Below the pieces are notes generated by a model that was not told where the DNA came from, did no database searches, and worked only from the letters and a program-made list of their open reading frames with translations. The position numbers and the translations under genes were made by a program. Positions 50,773 through 63,122 of a stretch of DNA of 64,000 bases are shown here, in pieces. The DNA comes from Dioscorea cayenensis subsp. rotundata (taxonomy: Eukaryota; Streptophyta; Magnoliopsida; Dioscoreales; Dioscoreaceae). Positions within the stretch are counted from its first letter, which is position 1; every line of letters starts with the position of its first letter. The stretch covers positions 3,658,001-3,722,000 of the forward strand of contig NC_052482.1 of NCBI RefSeq assembly GCF_009730915.1, given 5' to 3'.

Positions 50773-51886
50773 AGGGATGAGAAATGAGAAGTCGTACGAA
50801 TTTTTTTTAAAATTAAAAATTTATAGTTGTGCCACAATTATATTTTCTTACTAAAATAAATTAAGTATTTTTTTAATATGCAGTTGTTTGGATTTATTTA
50901 AAAAAAAATGACAGAAACATTTAAGAGTGTTTTTTTTTTAATGAAAGTAACCAGCAACTGATGTATCTTTGATGATATATTAAAAATTACAACTGCATGA
51001 TGATAAATTATTTTTGTTTTACAATCCTGACAGGGTAAATAATACAGTTTCATCCACGAAAGATTTAATGAATAATATGGATTATAATATTTCAATAATA
51101 TTATATAATATGTATAATACCGTAATACGAGAGATTCAATCTTGCACCACTTATTTGTTAGTCAAAACAACAATGTTACCAAAACATTGGCTACTTAAAC
51201 TATTAGCTTTAAAGCCATTTGCTGGCTATTATTTTTTTTTACGGCGGTTGTGCAAAGTTAAAAATTATGGCTTGGTTTGGTGAGATGTAGCACACCATTT
51301 CCTCTCTGTAAATAAAGAAGTGGGGGAGAAATAAAGTGGGACAAATATTATTGAGAGTTAATGTATTATTTTAGTATAAAAAGAGTACTAGTTATCTTTT
51401 TATTATTATAAAGAGTTTATAACTCCTATAATTATCTCACTTATTAAATTTTTTTATCTTTGTTTTTGGTTTTTACCCCTAATTATTTAGGGGATTTTTA
51501 TGTAATATCTATGTGTATTTTATTTTTTACCCCTAATTTATCTCGGTCCTATATTTTTATAATATCACTTACCACTCGGATGACTTGCTATTAGATCATA
51601 TAATGGTTGTCTTTAAAAACATTTTTTATAGCACTTCGAAATCTGGGAGTCAAAGACTTAAAAAAAATATACAATTGTTTATATTTTTATCAAAATATAT
51701 TTTAAGAAAAAGGTGACACTTAATCAATAAGTTTCCATATAAAATATATTTTGTTATGAAAAAAATTATAAAACAAAATGTTTGTCACTTATGGTTTTCA
51801 CTCCGATTGGACTTTCTTTTTTTTCTTTGGAAAGCGAGAACAAAAGTGTGGCAGGGATTTTGTTTGGAGGTTGTAGTAAAAGTTAT
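50773..51886. other. Intergenic, AT-rich, no gene seen
   Basis: Short frames near 51014-51283 have no recognisable protein. Twice the phrase taatttatc/aattatttaggg with ttttaccccta occurs (51470-51545), a minor local repeat. Confidence 0.5.
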
Positions 51887-52258
51887 GGGTAAATTTTTTA
51901 AGTAGGTAACTAAACTTTGGTTTATTATCACTTTGATTATCAAACTTCAATTTGTATCAATTTAGTCATTCAACTTTAATTTAATTCCAACGGGCAATAA
52001 ATCAAAGATTTTCAACCCCCAATTGATTACATGGATGTCTAAAAATTTAAGTCAGTCCTCTCCATGACATATTATTAAGTCTATTAGAGTGGCTATGTCA
52101 TTGAAAAAGAGCCATATCATTCATTTGGGGGCAAAAATCCATTGATTTATTACCGAATAAAATCAAATTAAAGTTGAGTGACTAAATTGATGTAAATTGA
52201 AGTTTAGTGATCAAAATGAAATGAGCCAAAGTTTAATGATCTACTAAAAAATTTACCC
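51887..52258. mobile_element. Mutator-type MITE, aged duplication
   Basis: Ends of about 110 bp match in inverse: gggtaaattttttaag, aactaaactttgg, caaacttcaatttg and atttagtcattcaactttaa. Flanks aaaagttat and aaaaattag agree at 7 of 9 bases if one base is skipped. Total 372 bp, non-coding. Confidence 0.75.
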
Positions 52259-52824
52259 GAAAAATTAGATATAGTAAATAACTAAAATTGCTCTATCCAA
52301 CCCCGTTTAGTACTGTAGATTTTAATTTAACTTATTAATGTATTATTGTAAATTTAACTATATGTTCTTATAGTAACAATTAAATTAGTATGTGCATGTA
52401 TATCCGTATCTGACGGAGGATTGAAAAATCCATAGTATGGTATTAAGGATAAATGAGGTAGGGCTAAATAGGGCAGGATAATGGCAAATTGGGGTGGGGT
52501 GTATATGGTATTGAAAATATTATTATTCATCCAAGTTTGGGTGAGGGCGGAGATAAAGTATCCACTCTTACGTATGCATACCCCCCAAAATTGAAATAAA
52601 AATATGATTTGTTCTATTTAATTGTGTGAAATTGAAAATATTATAAAATATTAAAAAAAATTATTAAAACCTCCCGATATATATTTTTATCATAATCATA
52701 TTTAACTTAAAAAGTAATTTTTTTTTAAAAAAAAATAAAGATGTTTTCGAAGATTTAATAAATTTGAAGAATTGCTCTTATTTTCCGTTATTTTCCTTAA
52801 ATTTTATTTCATGAAAATAATTAT

Positions 52825-53101
52825 TTATTTATTGGTATAATCACCAAAATAGTCCATGTATTTTTCTCTCTCTTCTCTTTTGGTCCCTCTACTCAGAAAT
52901 GCTCCCGATTAATCCCCCTACTTTTGAAAATGTAAGTGGGCACATTTCTAAAAGTAGAGGTATTGGTTGGGAACATTTTTAACTAAGTGGGCACATTTTC
53001 AAAAGTAGAGGGACTAATCGGGAGCATTTCTGAGTAGAGGGACCAAAAGGGAAGAGAGAGAAAAGTAGAGGGACCAACTAGGGTATTATACCTTATTTAT
53101 T
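52825..53101. mobile_element. Mutator-type MITE with perfect 9-bp duplication
   Basis: Element 52834-53092 between ttatttatt (52825-52833) and ttatttatt (53093-53101). Ends ggtataatca and tattatacc. Nearly the whole element is an inverted repeat: ttttggtccctctactcag and gaaatgctcccgattaat on the left, the inverses on the right. It would fold into one long hairpin. Confidence 0.9.
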
Positions 53102-53164
53102 AAAAAAAATGTTTGTATAACGGGGAAGTATCTAAAAATCCCTGGAAAGTTTATATTATCCCAT

Positions 53165-54259
53165 GAGTAATGCTATATAGAACGGCTTACACGAACCAGC
53201 CACACTACTGATGTGGCTGGTGACGTGGCAACTGTTCTCTCTCCTCATTATTATTATTATTTTTAAATATTTTAAAATTTTGATAATGAGAGACATTTTC
53301 TCTCTCTCCGTCATCTACGTCATCCGACGACCCTCCACAGCTGCTTCCGCTGTCACTAGTCGTCGAGTTCTCTGTCTCCGGCTTGATACCGAGGTCGTAT
53401 GCCGGCATGCCATCAGGCTTGAAAAGCCTGTAATTCCTTTCGGACTTCGGCACTGGCTTCAGATTCTCGTTGAACAAAGCAAAGACGTACACTTGGAGCA
53501 CTTGAGAAGACCTCGTCGGCATTCCCTTCCCCTCCGCCACCATCTTCATCAGATTCTCGTTGTACTTGGTCGCGTTTGCCGCCATAGCTCCAAGCTCATT
53601 CTCGTCCCCATCTGAGAGCCACCCAGTCTTTGAAACCATAACCTCCAACCTTTTTCGCTCCTGTCGCCGTTGAGATCGCGGCGTAGACAGCGTCCGCCTG
53701 GGCGTCGAGCATGTTCTCGTACTTGAGGCCCGATCCGGGGTCGAACACCCCGGGATTTGGCTCGAATAGGGCGTACGGGTACGCATTGATGAAGAATGGG
53801 GATCCTATTTCAGCGAGGAAGTCCAACAGGGGGCAGAGGTACGGGATGAGCTCCCGCCAGAACCGCCCAGCCGACAGCGGAAAGGAGTTCGCGAGAATGG
53901 TAAGCAAGTGAGGAGTAGTGACGGTTATGAAGCGGAGACCGAGAGAGTTAAGAGCCGATCGGAGAGATCGCATAGCCGGAACAAGGGGGCCATGACAGCG
54001 GTGTCATTACTAGTGAGAACCTCGTTTCTGACGGTCACGACAGCTATCTTGGCAGGGGGGAGGTGGGGCTGAAGGTTGGCTTTGACCCATGCGAGGGCAA
54101 TCGAGGGATCAGAGAGAGAGAGAGAGAAAATGTCTCTCATTATCAAATTTTAAAAATTTTTAAAATAAAAAAAATAAAAGTGTGGAGAGATAACAGCTGC
54201 CACGTCACCAGCCACATCAGTTGTGTGGCTGGTTCGTGTAAGCTCATATAGCATTACTC
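53165..54259. mobile_element. Pack-MULE-like element carrying a GH17 gene piece
   Basis: Ends GAGTAATGCTATAT, with about 66 bp of close match (cttacacgaaccagccacac, ctgatgtggctggtgacgtg) plus a further matched AT-rich stretch and gataatgagagacattttc in inverse. Flanks ttatcccat and taatttcat agree at 6 of 9. Between the ends lies a beta-1,3-glucanase fragment on the minus strand. Long ends around captured host coding DNA without transposase is the Pack-MULE arrangement. Confidence 0.82.
53320..54115 (-). pseudogene. GH17 glucan endo-1,3-beta-glucosidase fragment inside the Pack-MULE
   Basis: Three consecutive minus-strand frames make one GH17 protein: SIALAWVKANLQPHLPPAKI with VRNEVL (the acid/base Glu), then RFITVTTPHLLTILANSFPL through SPFFINAYPYALFEPNPGV, then TGWLSDGDENELGA, KYNENLMKMVAEGKGMPTR and VYVFALFNENLKPVP. 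At least two frameshifts separate them, near 53990 (after TAVMAPL) and near 53640 (after GAKKV). The nucleophile site, normally ETGWPS, reads KTGWLS, so the catalytic Glu is Lys. The signal peptide and the extreme N-terminus are absent. The right-hand part (ETENSTTSDSGSS) suggests that a GPI/linker region begins. Not functional as an enzyme. Confidence 0.85.
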
Positions 54260-54556
54260 TAATTTCATTTAATCCCCCAAAGTATTGAGTTTCCTCACAA
54301 GTCCCTCCTTTTTCTTTTATTTACTTTTCAGCCCATTAGTAGTTGACAGAGAAAATGGAGGTGTTAAAATCTCTGTGAAATTACACTAATGCCCCTGAGA
54401 GAAAACGTTTGAAAAGTATTAATTGTCCCATCGTTTCAACCGCCTGAAATGACAATTGTAACCCTATTTTTTTCCTTGGAAACCGCTGGGCGAGGATGGT
54501 TTGTGCGTGAAGTCGTTGGGATTCGGATTGAAACCAAAGTTTGGATATTATTATTA

Positions 54557-54588
<32 letters not shown>

Positions 54589-55032
54589 CTTGTTAAAAAT
54601 TGAATTTGAAACTTTTTTTTATTTCGAAGATAATAAATTTAAAATTTATTTTTTATATAAATTTATAGTATTTAAATTTTCTTTAAAAATTAAGATAGTT
54701 TTAAATAATATTTAATTATTATTTTATAAGTAATTAATAGAATGCTTTTTAACTTGGTTAATAAAAAGTATTTTATTTTGTAAGAATGTCAATCACTATT
54801 AATGATCTATCCAATTTCTTTGCTTCTTTCTTGTCATGCTATCTTACTTTTTTTTTTTTGGTAATTTTTTTAAATAAAATTATAATTTATTCAACTTCAT
54901 ACTTCATTACATATTTACTGAGTTATTCGGAAAAAACCCAAAATATATATTAAGTTTTTCTGCAATTTTGAAGAATTATTGAATTTATAATTTAGTTTTT
55001 ATTTTTTTATAATTTTGAAAAATTGGTCTATG

Positions 55033-55068
<36 letters not shown>

Positions 55069-57597
55069 GAGAGTTCAAAGGCCTTTTTTTCACTAATTTG
55101 ACTTTGATCATTGTATGCTCATGGATCTAACCTCACATCATAGCTTTCGTTGCTTTTTCCCTTTCTCTTCCGTAGGAGAGCTTTATTTATCCCGTCGTCT
55201 ATTTTTTGGGATTCATTATTCGACCCCGTCTATGGATAGGAAAGCACTAGTTCTGGGTAAGCGGCTTAGAAAGTCTGTCTTTCTTCTCTTGGACCTGGAC
55301 CTTGGCTTATATTTTTGGCTTATAAAGGCTTTACGAGCCCCCTATAAAGCGAGTTTCACTAGCACTTGAGCTAGTAGCCACAACTTTATATATATTTATA
55401 TATATGTTTACTAACTATATAAATTAGGGTTTTCTTAATTTTAACGTTGTGCTATATATGATGAAGGAGACAACTATAGACTTAAACGCCGAGCCTGAGA
55501 TAAATCAGTATCCATATTATTACTTGTCTTTTTTTTTTGGTAAGTAACTAATATTGTTGTTTGTAATTACAAAATTGGTTATAAATCCGAAATGTACTCA
55601 GAATATGATGCACATCAAATGAAATGCGTAACAGGAAAAATACAGACAATACACAGAAAACATAAATAATACACACCAAAAGAAGGTAATACCCAGGAAA
55701 TAGACTCAATAAACAGTAAACAGAAATAACACTCACCAAACCGAAATAATACACAAAAAATAAAACTACTACACACTCAACAGAAATAATATACAATAAA
55801 TGAAATTACTACACAAAAAATGGAAACAATACATAAGAAAGGGAATTAATACACAGGTACCCAGTCAACTACGCAACAACATCAAAACATACACAGTTCG
55901 TGGCAAAAATAAAAACAAATTACATCCGTTCACATTATGGATTGCCCACTTTTAGTCCACTATAAATGTATTGCATGATCTACGATTATGACCTGGTTGA
56001 TGGCACCGGCTACAATATAAATCGCGGACATCGAAGGCTTGTGAATCGATTCTTTTCTTTCTTAGACACCCAGGGCGTTTCTTTGAAATTGGCAGTCAAA
56101 TTCGGAAGCTCACGCTTGTCGTTAGTGAAGTTTTTACGTAACAATGCACATTAGTGTCTATTTGCATGATCGCAACACATGCATGCTTACTTGGTAGGCC
56201 ATGTACTTCTCATCTTCTGCAAGAGCAACCCCGAAAGTAGAGGTTGACTGCACTGTACGTTGTGGTTGCCAATGACTTTGTACTTGTCTTTAGGGGATCA
56301 ACCCATCCTCAAAAAAATGACTGTCCTCAACAATTTGTTCAACATTCTTAAGTATCTCATGGCAGAGGTGTGTATCCCGCCTGTTTGATTATTCAAGTTC
56401 ATTGGCAAGCATATTCATAAGTTTAAACTTTGCGGATGAACATGATACACACCAAATTTATTACACAGTAATGCATATTGTACACAAGAACATAATATAT
56501 TACACAAGAACTTAAAAAAAGCACACGCAAACACATATAAATACACAGTAATGAATGACACTACACGGAAAATATTTGTAGGTGTATATGGAGAATAACC
56601 TTATGGAGCATGCAATCACCATTGGCATTTCGAAGATGAGGACTCCGTATGTGGCAATAAACAGAAATCACACAAAATACACAAGAACGTTGGTTAATTA
56701 ATACACAGGGAATGATTGTAATACACGGGAAAGATGTCTAATATACAGGAACACATAAAAGAAAAGTAATTAATAATTGTAGTCATTGTTGTTTTACAAT
56801 GAGAACAGGAAGCCCTAGTTTCCATCCACAGACCAACTCATTTCCTCAATGGTGATGTCCACGACAAATTTGTTGAAAGTATGGTATATATGGCACATGC
56901 ATTGAAAGCCCGCGTCAAACTCAATTGAGCAAAGTGTTTTGCATGAATTAGGTGTCACGAACTTCACTCTCACTTGAGAAACATCCAGGGCCTAACACGC
57001 GCATATCTTAACCATGACTGTCTCCTATGAGCTTAAGACCGTAAATTGAAGCACATGTCCTTCTCCTTTTGTATCGCGCAACAACATAAAAAGTTTTTAT
57101 TGTTAATGACACCTACATGAAATTTTAAATAGTTTGTAAGATTCCACAACTACAAAAGAATGAAGAAGAAGAAGAAGAAGACACCTACATAAATTTTAAA
57201 TAGTTTGTAAGATTCCACAACTACGAAAGAATGAAGAAGAAGAAGAAATAAAAGAACAGACTTACATGTTGAAAAAGAAGATGAAAAGAAGAAGTTGAAG
57301 TGTTGATATTCTTCACCGGCAACCCAAACAAGATGAAAAAGAAGTTGAAGTGTTGATATTCTCCATCGGCAACCCAAACAAGATGAAAAAGAATAAGTTC
57401 AAGAAGAATGAGATGAAGAAAAGTAAAAAAGGCAAAAATTCTGACAAAGAAGCTTTAAAAAAACATGATCACACATCACATTTAATGTGACAAGACTTGG
57501 AGGGAAACTCCATCCACCTTTTGGTTTTTCATCTCACATGGGCATTTGTGACATTTTCCACTCACTTAACTGACGGAATTAACACCAAGGACAAAAT
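54260..57597. other. Intergenic, simple repeats and a degenerate tacaca repeat field; no gene recognised
   Basis: (ATT)n at 54547-54588 and (TA)n at 55036-55067. 55580-56760 holds many spaced copies of aatacacag-like text (see separate repeat). 57130-57240 is a duplicated phrase, cctacataaattttaaatag, with gaagaa runs; 57290-57390 repeats gttgaagtgttgatattct twice. Non-repetitive stretches at 55966-56160 and 56820-57060 look once-coding but I cannot name them. Confidence 0.5.
55580..56760. repeat. Degenerate short-motif repeat field (a-a-t-a-c-a-c-a-g/a)
   Basis: aatacacag, aatacacac, attacacaag and close variants recur every 20-40 bases at 55640-55870 and again at 56450-56760, separated by about 500 bases of non-repetitive DNA. 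All copies are in the same orientation. Confidence 0.6.
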
Positions 57598-57949
57598 TAT
57601 TTAAGAGTACAAAATTAAACTTCACACCTTTAAGAATACTCAAATGATTTTACAATAATTTTGCTCAAGAACTATCACACTCACTCTCTTTTGATTTCTC
57701 CCTTACTTGTTCATAAGAACACTTATGAACTTAGACACACTTCATCATCCAAAGATCTTTTTCTTTTATAAACAAAGATTTTAGATGAAAACAACACATG
57801 GGTGGCTTCAAAGTCTAGAATTATTGCTACCAACCATTAATATGCTTTTAAGGTCAAAATTAATGGCTACCAACTATTAACATGAGTAAGTTTCTTTATT
57901 TGTATTTTGAACACATGGGTAATGTATTTATCACCATTTTTTTTTAACA
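57598..57949 (-). repeat. 3' LTR remnant of the copia element
   Basis: Matches 62085-62455 with insertions and substitutions: ttttacaataattttgctca, aagaactatcacac, acacatgggtggcttcaaag. A stretch with cacattctcacttttgtgtg is missing here. Confidence 0.85.
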
Positions 57950-58312
57950 ATCTCCCACTTGGAGATAAATCAAGTATTATGCTTGTACTGCAGTGATAGC
58001 GACTCCATCTTATTTATGGAGAAGACCAACTGAAAGTTGCACACAACTTCAGCTTCTGAATGGAAACAATTTTTTGTTAGCATATCAGCTGGATTTTGAC
58101 TTTTAAAAATTTTCTCCAATACCAACATTTCATCTTCCAAGACTGTTCTGATATAATGGTATCTTACTTGAATGTGTTTTGTTCTGGCATGATAGACAGG
58201 ATTTCTAGCTAGATGTATAGAACTATGGCTATCACTGTATAGGGTTTCTTTTTTTCTTGTGCCCTGCCCAAGTTCTTTTAAGAATGACTACCATACCATC
58301 TTTTTGCTAGCT

Positions 58313-61300
58313 TCAGTTACTACTATATATTCTGCCTCTATGGTAGAAAGTACCACTATTTTTCCGTAGCTTAGAGACCCAACTTATCACTGTACCTCCC
58401 AAAGTATAGATATACCTAGTAGTACTCTTACTCTTTCTGCTATCTATATCTCCTGCCATATCTACATCAACAAAACCATATAATTCAAAAGTTGACCTTT
58501 TGAAGTATAAGACATATCCTGTTGTGCCTCTCAGATTTTTGAAGATCCATTTTACAGCTTCCCAATATTGCTTCCCCTGATTGTTCATATATCTGCTTAG
58601 TGCTCACAACTCCCACTGCATATGCAATGTCAGGTCTGGTACAAGCCATAACATATATAAGGCTACCGATAGTAAAAGCATAAGGCACTCAAGCCATATG
58701 GTTTTTTTTCTTGATCAATAGAGGTTGAGCATTCCTTTGATAATTTAAAATGTTGTGCTAAGGGAGTACTCACCAGCTTCGCATTCTTCTTGTGAAATTT
58801 GTTTAATACCTTCTTCACATATTCTTCTTATGACAATGTTAAGATACCATTGTTTCTCTCAATCTTCATTCCAAGTATTTGTTTGGCAACTCCCAAGTCT
58901 TTCATAGCAAACTCCTTTGACAGCTCAGCCTTTAGCTTGTTAATCTCTTGTTTGCATTTACCTACTATCAACATGTCATCAACATATAGCAGTAAAATAA
59001 TATAAGAGTTACCCACAAATTTAATGTAGCAACAGTGATCGGGCTGACATATGTGAAATCCATTATTGCTCATGAAATTGTCAAACTTCTTATACCACTG
59101 TCTGGGGCCTTGTTTAAGACCATACAAACTTTTCTAAAGTTTTCAAATCATATTCTCCTTTCCTTGTTCTTCAACCCTTGTGGCTACACCATGTAAATAT
59201 TTTCCTCCAAAGTCACCATAAAGGAATGTTGTTTTTACATCTAACTATTCTAGGAACAAGTCTTCTTTTGCCACTATTGAAAGTACAGTTCTAATAGTAA
59301 TTAGTTTAACAACAAGAGAAAATATTTCAATATAGTCAATACCTTCCTTTTGCTGAAAGCCCTTGACTACAAGCCTTGCTTTATATTTTGTACAATCATT
59401 TGGTTCTTGTTTAATTCTGTAGACCTATTTATTTTGCAAAGCCTTTTCATCTTTTGGTAATTCAGTAAGTTGTCATGTGTTGTTTGTTATCAATGAGTTC
59501 ATCTTATCTTTTATAGCTAACTCCCACTTGCCAGAGTCTTCTACTTGAACCGCTTCTTCATAACATTCAGGTTCACCTCTGTAAGTTAGTAAAATGTAGT
59601 AAAGGGAAGGAGAATACCTCTGTGGTGGTCTGTTAATTCTGCTAGATCTCCTAATGGATGTAGTTCTTTGTATGTCTTCCTCAAGACCAGCTTTTATAGT
59701 ATGTGTCAAAGATCCCTTAACTAAATCATCTCTGTTACTTTATTATCTGTTTTTGAACTCCCTGAATCTATTGTTATTTTGTCTTTGTACAAAATCTCTT
59801 CATTAAAGATCACATCTTTGCTTCTGATAATCTTTCGGGTTTGGCTATCCCAAAATCTGTAAGCAATCTCTGAGTCCCCATATCTAATAAAATAACATTT
59901 GGATTTGGCGTCTAATTTACTCCTGACGGTAGCATCAATATGAATATAAGAAATATAACTAAAAACCTTTAGATGAGAAATTTTTACCTATTTACCACTC
60001 TAGACTTCCTTAGGCAGCTTGAAGTCTAATGGTGTGGAATGACTTCTATTGATCAAATAGGCTGTTGTGCTTACTACCTCTGCCCAAAGCATCTTAGGCA
60101 ATCCTGCATGTAATCTTATGCTCCAAGCACGTTCTTTCAAAGTTCTGTTCATCATTTCTGCTACACCATTTTGTTGTGGTTTCCTGGAAGAGTCTTGATT
60201 ATTACTATACCATTATTAGCACAATACTACTTAAACTCCTCATTTGTATATTCTCCATTTTTGTCTGATCTCAAGCTCTCTACTTTTAAGCATGTCTCAT
60301 TCTCAACCATGATCTTCCAAGTCCTGAAAAAGAAAAAAACCTTCAGACTTATGTTTGAGAAAATAGACCCATACCTTTCTGCTTGAGTCATTAATAAAGA
60401 TTACATAGTAGTTAGGCCCTCCAAGAGAAGCAACTGCAGAAGGCCCCCTTACATTTGTATGCACCAACTCTAACTTGGTAGACTTTGGCTTAACACCTTC
60501 TTTTAAAAATTTGATATTCTTTTGTTTGCTATAGATATAGCTTTCACACAACCTGTGTTCAATAATTTTCAAACCAGATAACTTTTCATTAGAGTGTAAG
60601 ATTTTTATTCTTTTTTTACTCATATATCCCAATCTATTATGCCAGTTCTGTTTTGCTTGCAACATCAGCCACTGCAACCATGTCTTTGCAATTGAAGTTA
60701 GTGTATAAAGAACCAGCTTTGGTTCCATGAACAATTACCATGGCACCCTTAGTAACCTTCCAGATACTACATTGAAGGATACTGCATAACCTTCATCATC
60801 CAACTGTCTCAACAGAAATTAAATTTTTCATTAGTTTAGGTACATGCCTAACCCTATGAATCTTCCAAGTTGAGACATTTGCCATCTGTAGGCTAACATC
60901 ACCTATGCCAATGATATCCAAAGGTTCTCCATTAAGAAGATACACCTTTCCATGATTTCTTACCACATAGTTTTTCAGAATTTTCAGATTTGCAGTAGTG
61001 TGGAAAGAAGCCCCTGAATCAATTACCCAAAAGTCATTAGTACAATTAATAGAAAGCAGTAAAGCATAATGTATCTCTTCAGTTGTAACATTTACAACAT
61101 CTTGATTCTTGCCATCATTTTTTCCAGGGCTTTTGCAATTTCTCTTCAGATGCCTTGTTTTACCACAGTTCCAACACTGAAGTCTACTATTTGTAGATTT
61201 ACTTCTGTTGCTTTTGGACCTTCCTCTGTTGCCTTTTGTCGTTGTTCCTGTCAAAGCTTTTGCCTCTATCAATATTTAAAACAGAGTTAGAAGTAGAGGC

Positions 61301-61905
61301 CTCCCAAAGTCTTTTCAGCGAATTTCTTCTACAACAACTACATTTTTTATTTCTACAATTTTTAGCTTAGCACTGCCTAAAGAGTTAGACATAGCTATTT
61401 TCATTGGTTCCTAACTATTAGGCAAAGATGCTAACAATACAAGAGAATGCATCTCATCATCAGATTGAATCTTCACTGATATCAACTAATTGACTATAGT
61501 ATTGAAACAGTTTAAGTGTTCAACAACAGATGCACCTTCTGTCATATTCAAGTTGAAGAGTTTCTACACAAAATGTAGCTTGTTGTTTCTAGGAGGCTTT
61601 TCATCCATATAAGATAAAGCCTTTATCATGCATGTTGTGGTTGTTTCCTTCACCACATTGTGAGCAACATTTTTTGAGAGGGTAAGACGGATAACCCTTA
61701 GCACTTCCTTGTCAAGGAGCTTAAATTCTTCTTCCTTCATAGTTTTAGATTTTGTTCCTAATGGTAGATGCAATTTTTTACTATATAGATAGTCTTCTAT
61801 CTGCATCTTCCAAAAGGCAAAATCCATGACATTGAATTTTTCAAATCCCAAAGTAGATCCCTCTTCACTAGTCGTCATTTTTCTTCTCAGCGACTTGGTT
61901 CTGAT
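58313..61905 (-). pseudogene. copia gag-pol, broken
   Basis: Pieces in order along the minus strand: gag (61564-61905, FEKFNVMDFAFWKMQIEDYL); CCHC knuckle CWNCGKTRHLKRNC and protease DSGASFHTT (60796-61272); integrase pre-domain WHNRLGYMSKKRIKIL and core with VRGPSAVASLGG (60303-60734); reverse transcriptase end with MYGLKQGPRQWYKKFDNF and YVDDM (58828-59127); RNase H region with CTRPDIAYAVGVVS and FVDVDMAGDIDSRKS (58313-58688). Stops and frame changes lie between and inside the pieces, so no polyprotein can be made. Confidence 0.85.
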
Positions 61906-61911
61906 ACTAGT

Positions 61912-62455
61912 TGTTAAGAATTTGTAGGGTTGCATGACCTACATTCCACTTAACAAGAACGATATAAAATAATATAAAAGAGTAGAGTAAAGAAGAAACA
62001 AGATACCATAATTTACACAGGTTCACCCTTAATGGATTACATCTTATTTCCTGCTATTGTTGTACTTACTACCCACTATGAAGAATTGTTCAAGAGTACA
62101 AAATTACACTTCACACATTCTCACTTTTGTGTGTCACACCTCTAAGAATACTCTAGAGGATTTTACAATAATTTTGCTCAAGAACTATCACACTTGCCCT
62201 CTTTTGATTTCTCCCTTGTTTATAAGAACACTTATGAACTTAGACACGCTTTCATCATCCAAAGATCTTTTCCTTTTATAGGCAAATCTTTTATATGAAA
62301 ACAACACATGGGTGGCTTCAAAGTTAAGAATAATGGCTACCAACCATTAACATGTCTTGAAAGTCTAAATTAATGGCTACCAACCATTAGCATGAGTAAG
62401 TTTCTTTATTTGTATTTTAAACACATGGGTAACTATTTTTTTCCATCTTTTAACA
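61912..62455 (-). repeat. 5' LTR of the copia element
   Basis: On the minus strand it starts TGTTAAAAGATGG and ends CTTAACA, 544 bp, with TG...CA ends. An extra tgttaag...cttaaca inverted pair lies at 61912-61955. Confidence 0.85.
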
Positions 62456-62935
62456 ATTTAGTCACACATATTTAACTTAGTCCTTTTTTTCGCTAGCCAA
62501 GTGATGCAAATAGTATCATGTCTTACTACATATGTATTTTTTTTTAAAACAAAAATTTAGTGGTCATATTAACTTGATTAACTATTTATCTATTTTAATT
62601 AAAAACTACATATTTTTCTATATAATATGTGATACAAGTTTGGTGAGTTTATATATGTAGTTGGCCACTGTTTTCACATTTGTTTAAACAATAAAAGTAT
62701 TATGAGAAAAAAACGTTATATATATATATATATGGATACGTGTGACAAGTTTATTTAAAAAAATATTATATTTTATTATTATTTTTTTGGACACATCATA
62801 AATTTACCAAGAACTAGACATAAATCACTTGGACTAAAAAAGCACACCAAAATCATCCACTATAACAAAACTAATCACTTTCTCTTTAGATAAACCATTA
62901 CATCAACCGAACAAAAAATTACTAAAGGTTTCACT

Positions 62936-62998
62936 TGGGCTTGGGCTTGGTTTGTGTATGGGCTTGGGTTTGGGCTTGGGCTTGGGCTTGGGTTTCAG
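62936..62998 (+). promoter_or_regulatory. Cluster of TGGGCT (site II-type) motifs upstream of the last gene
   Basis: Six TGGGCT copies within about 60 bases, 130-190 bases before the start at 63123. TGGGCY motifs are known binding sites of TCP factors in plant housekeeping promoters. Function here is inferred. Confidence 0.45.
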
Positions 62999-63122
62999 CG
63001 CCCATTAACATCCACTCCGTCTCCGATTCGGCGATCAACTTCGGAATCTCAATACATATAATTTCAAAAGCTCAGATTGAATTCAATTCAGTCTTCCATC
63101 GTTGAAGCTCGAGGCTTCGTCC

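Larger units (their letters stand above)
57598..62455 (-). mobile_element. Ty1/copia retrotransposon (Tnt1-94 type), decayed
   Basis: 5' LTR at 61912-62455 (right), 3' LTR remnant at 57598-57949 (left). Next to the 5' LTR the minus strand reads TAGTATCAGAACC, close to the initiator-Met tRNA primer site TGGTATCAGAGCC. Beside the 3' LTR is the purine tract AAGTGGGAGAT. Between them, in the copia order, are gag, protease, integrase, reverse transcriptase and RNase H, all with stops and shifts. The left LTR lacks the part matching 61912-62084, so the left edge is truncated and no target duplication can be read. Confidence 0.9.

Noticed and set aside
55115-55369. 84-residue plus-strand frame (LGKRLRKSVFLLLDLDLG)
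   Set aside because: No recognisable family, no splice context, inside repeat-rich DNA.
63102-63122. Upstream extension of the last gene's first exon
   Set aside because: Would begin at TTG, which is not a credible plant nuclear start; ATG at 63123 chosen.
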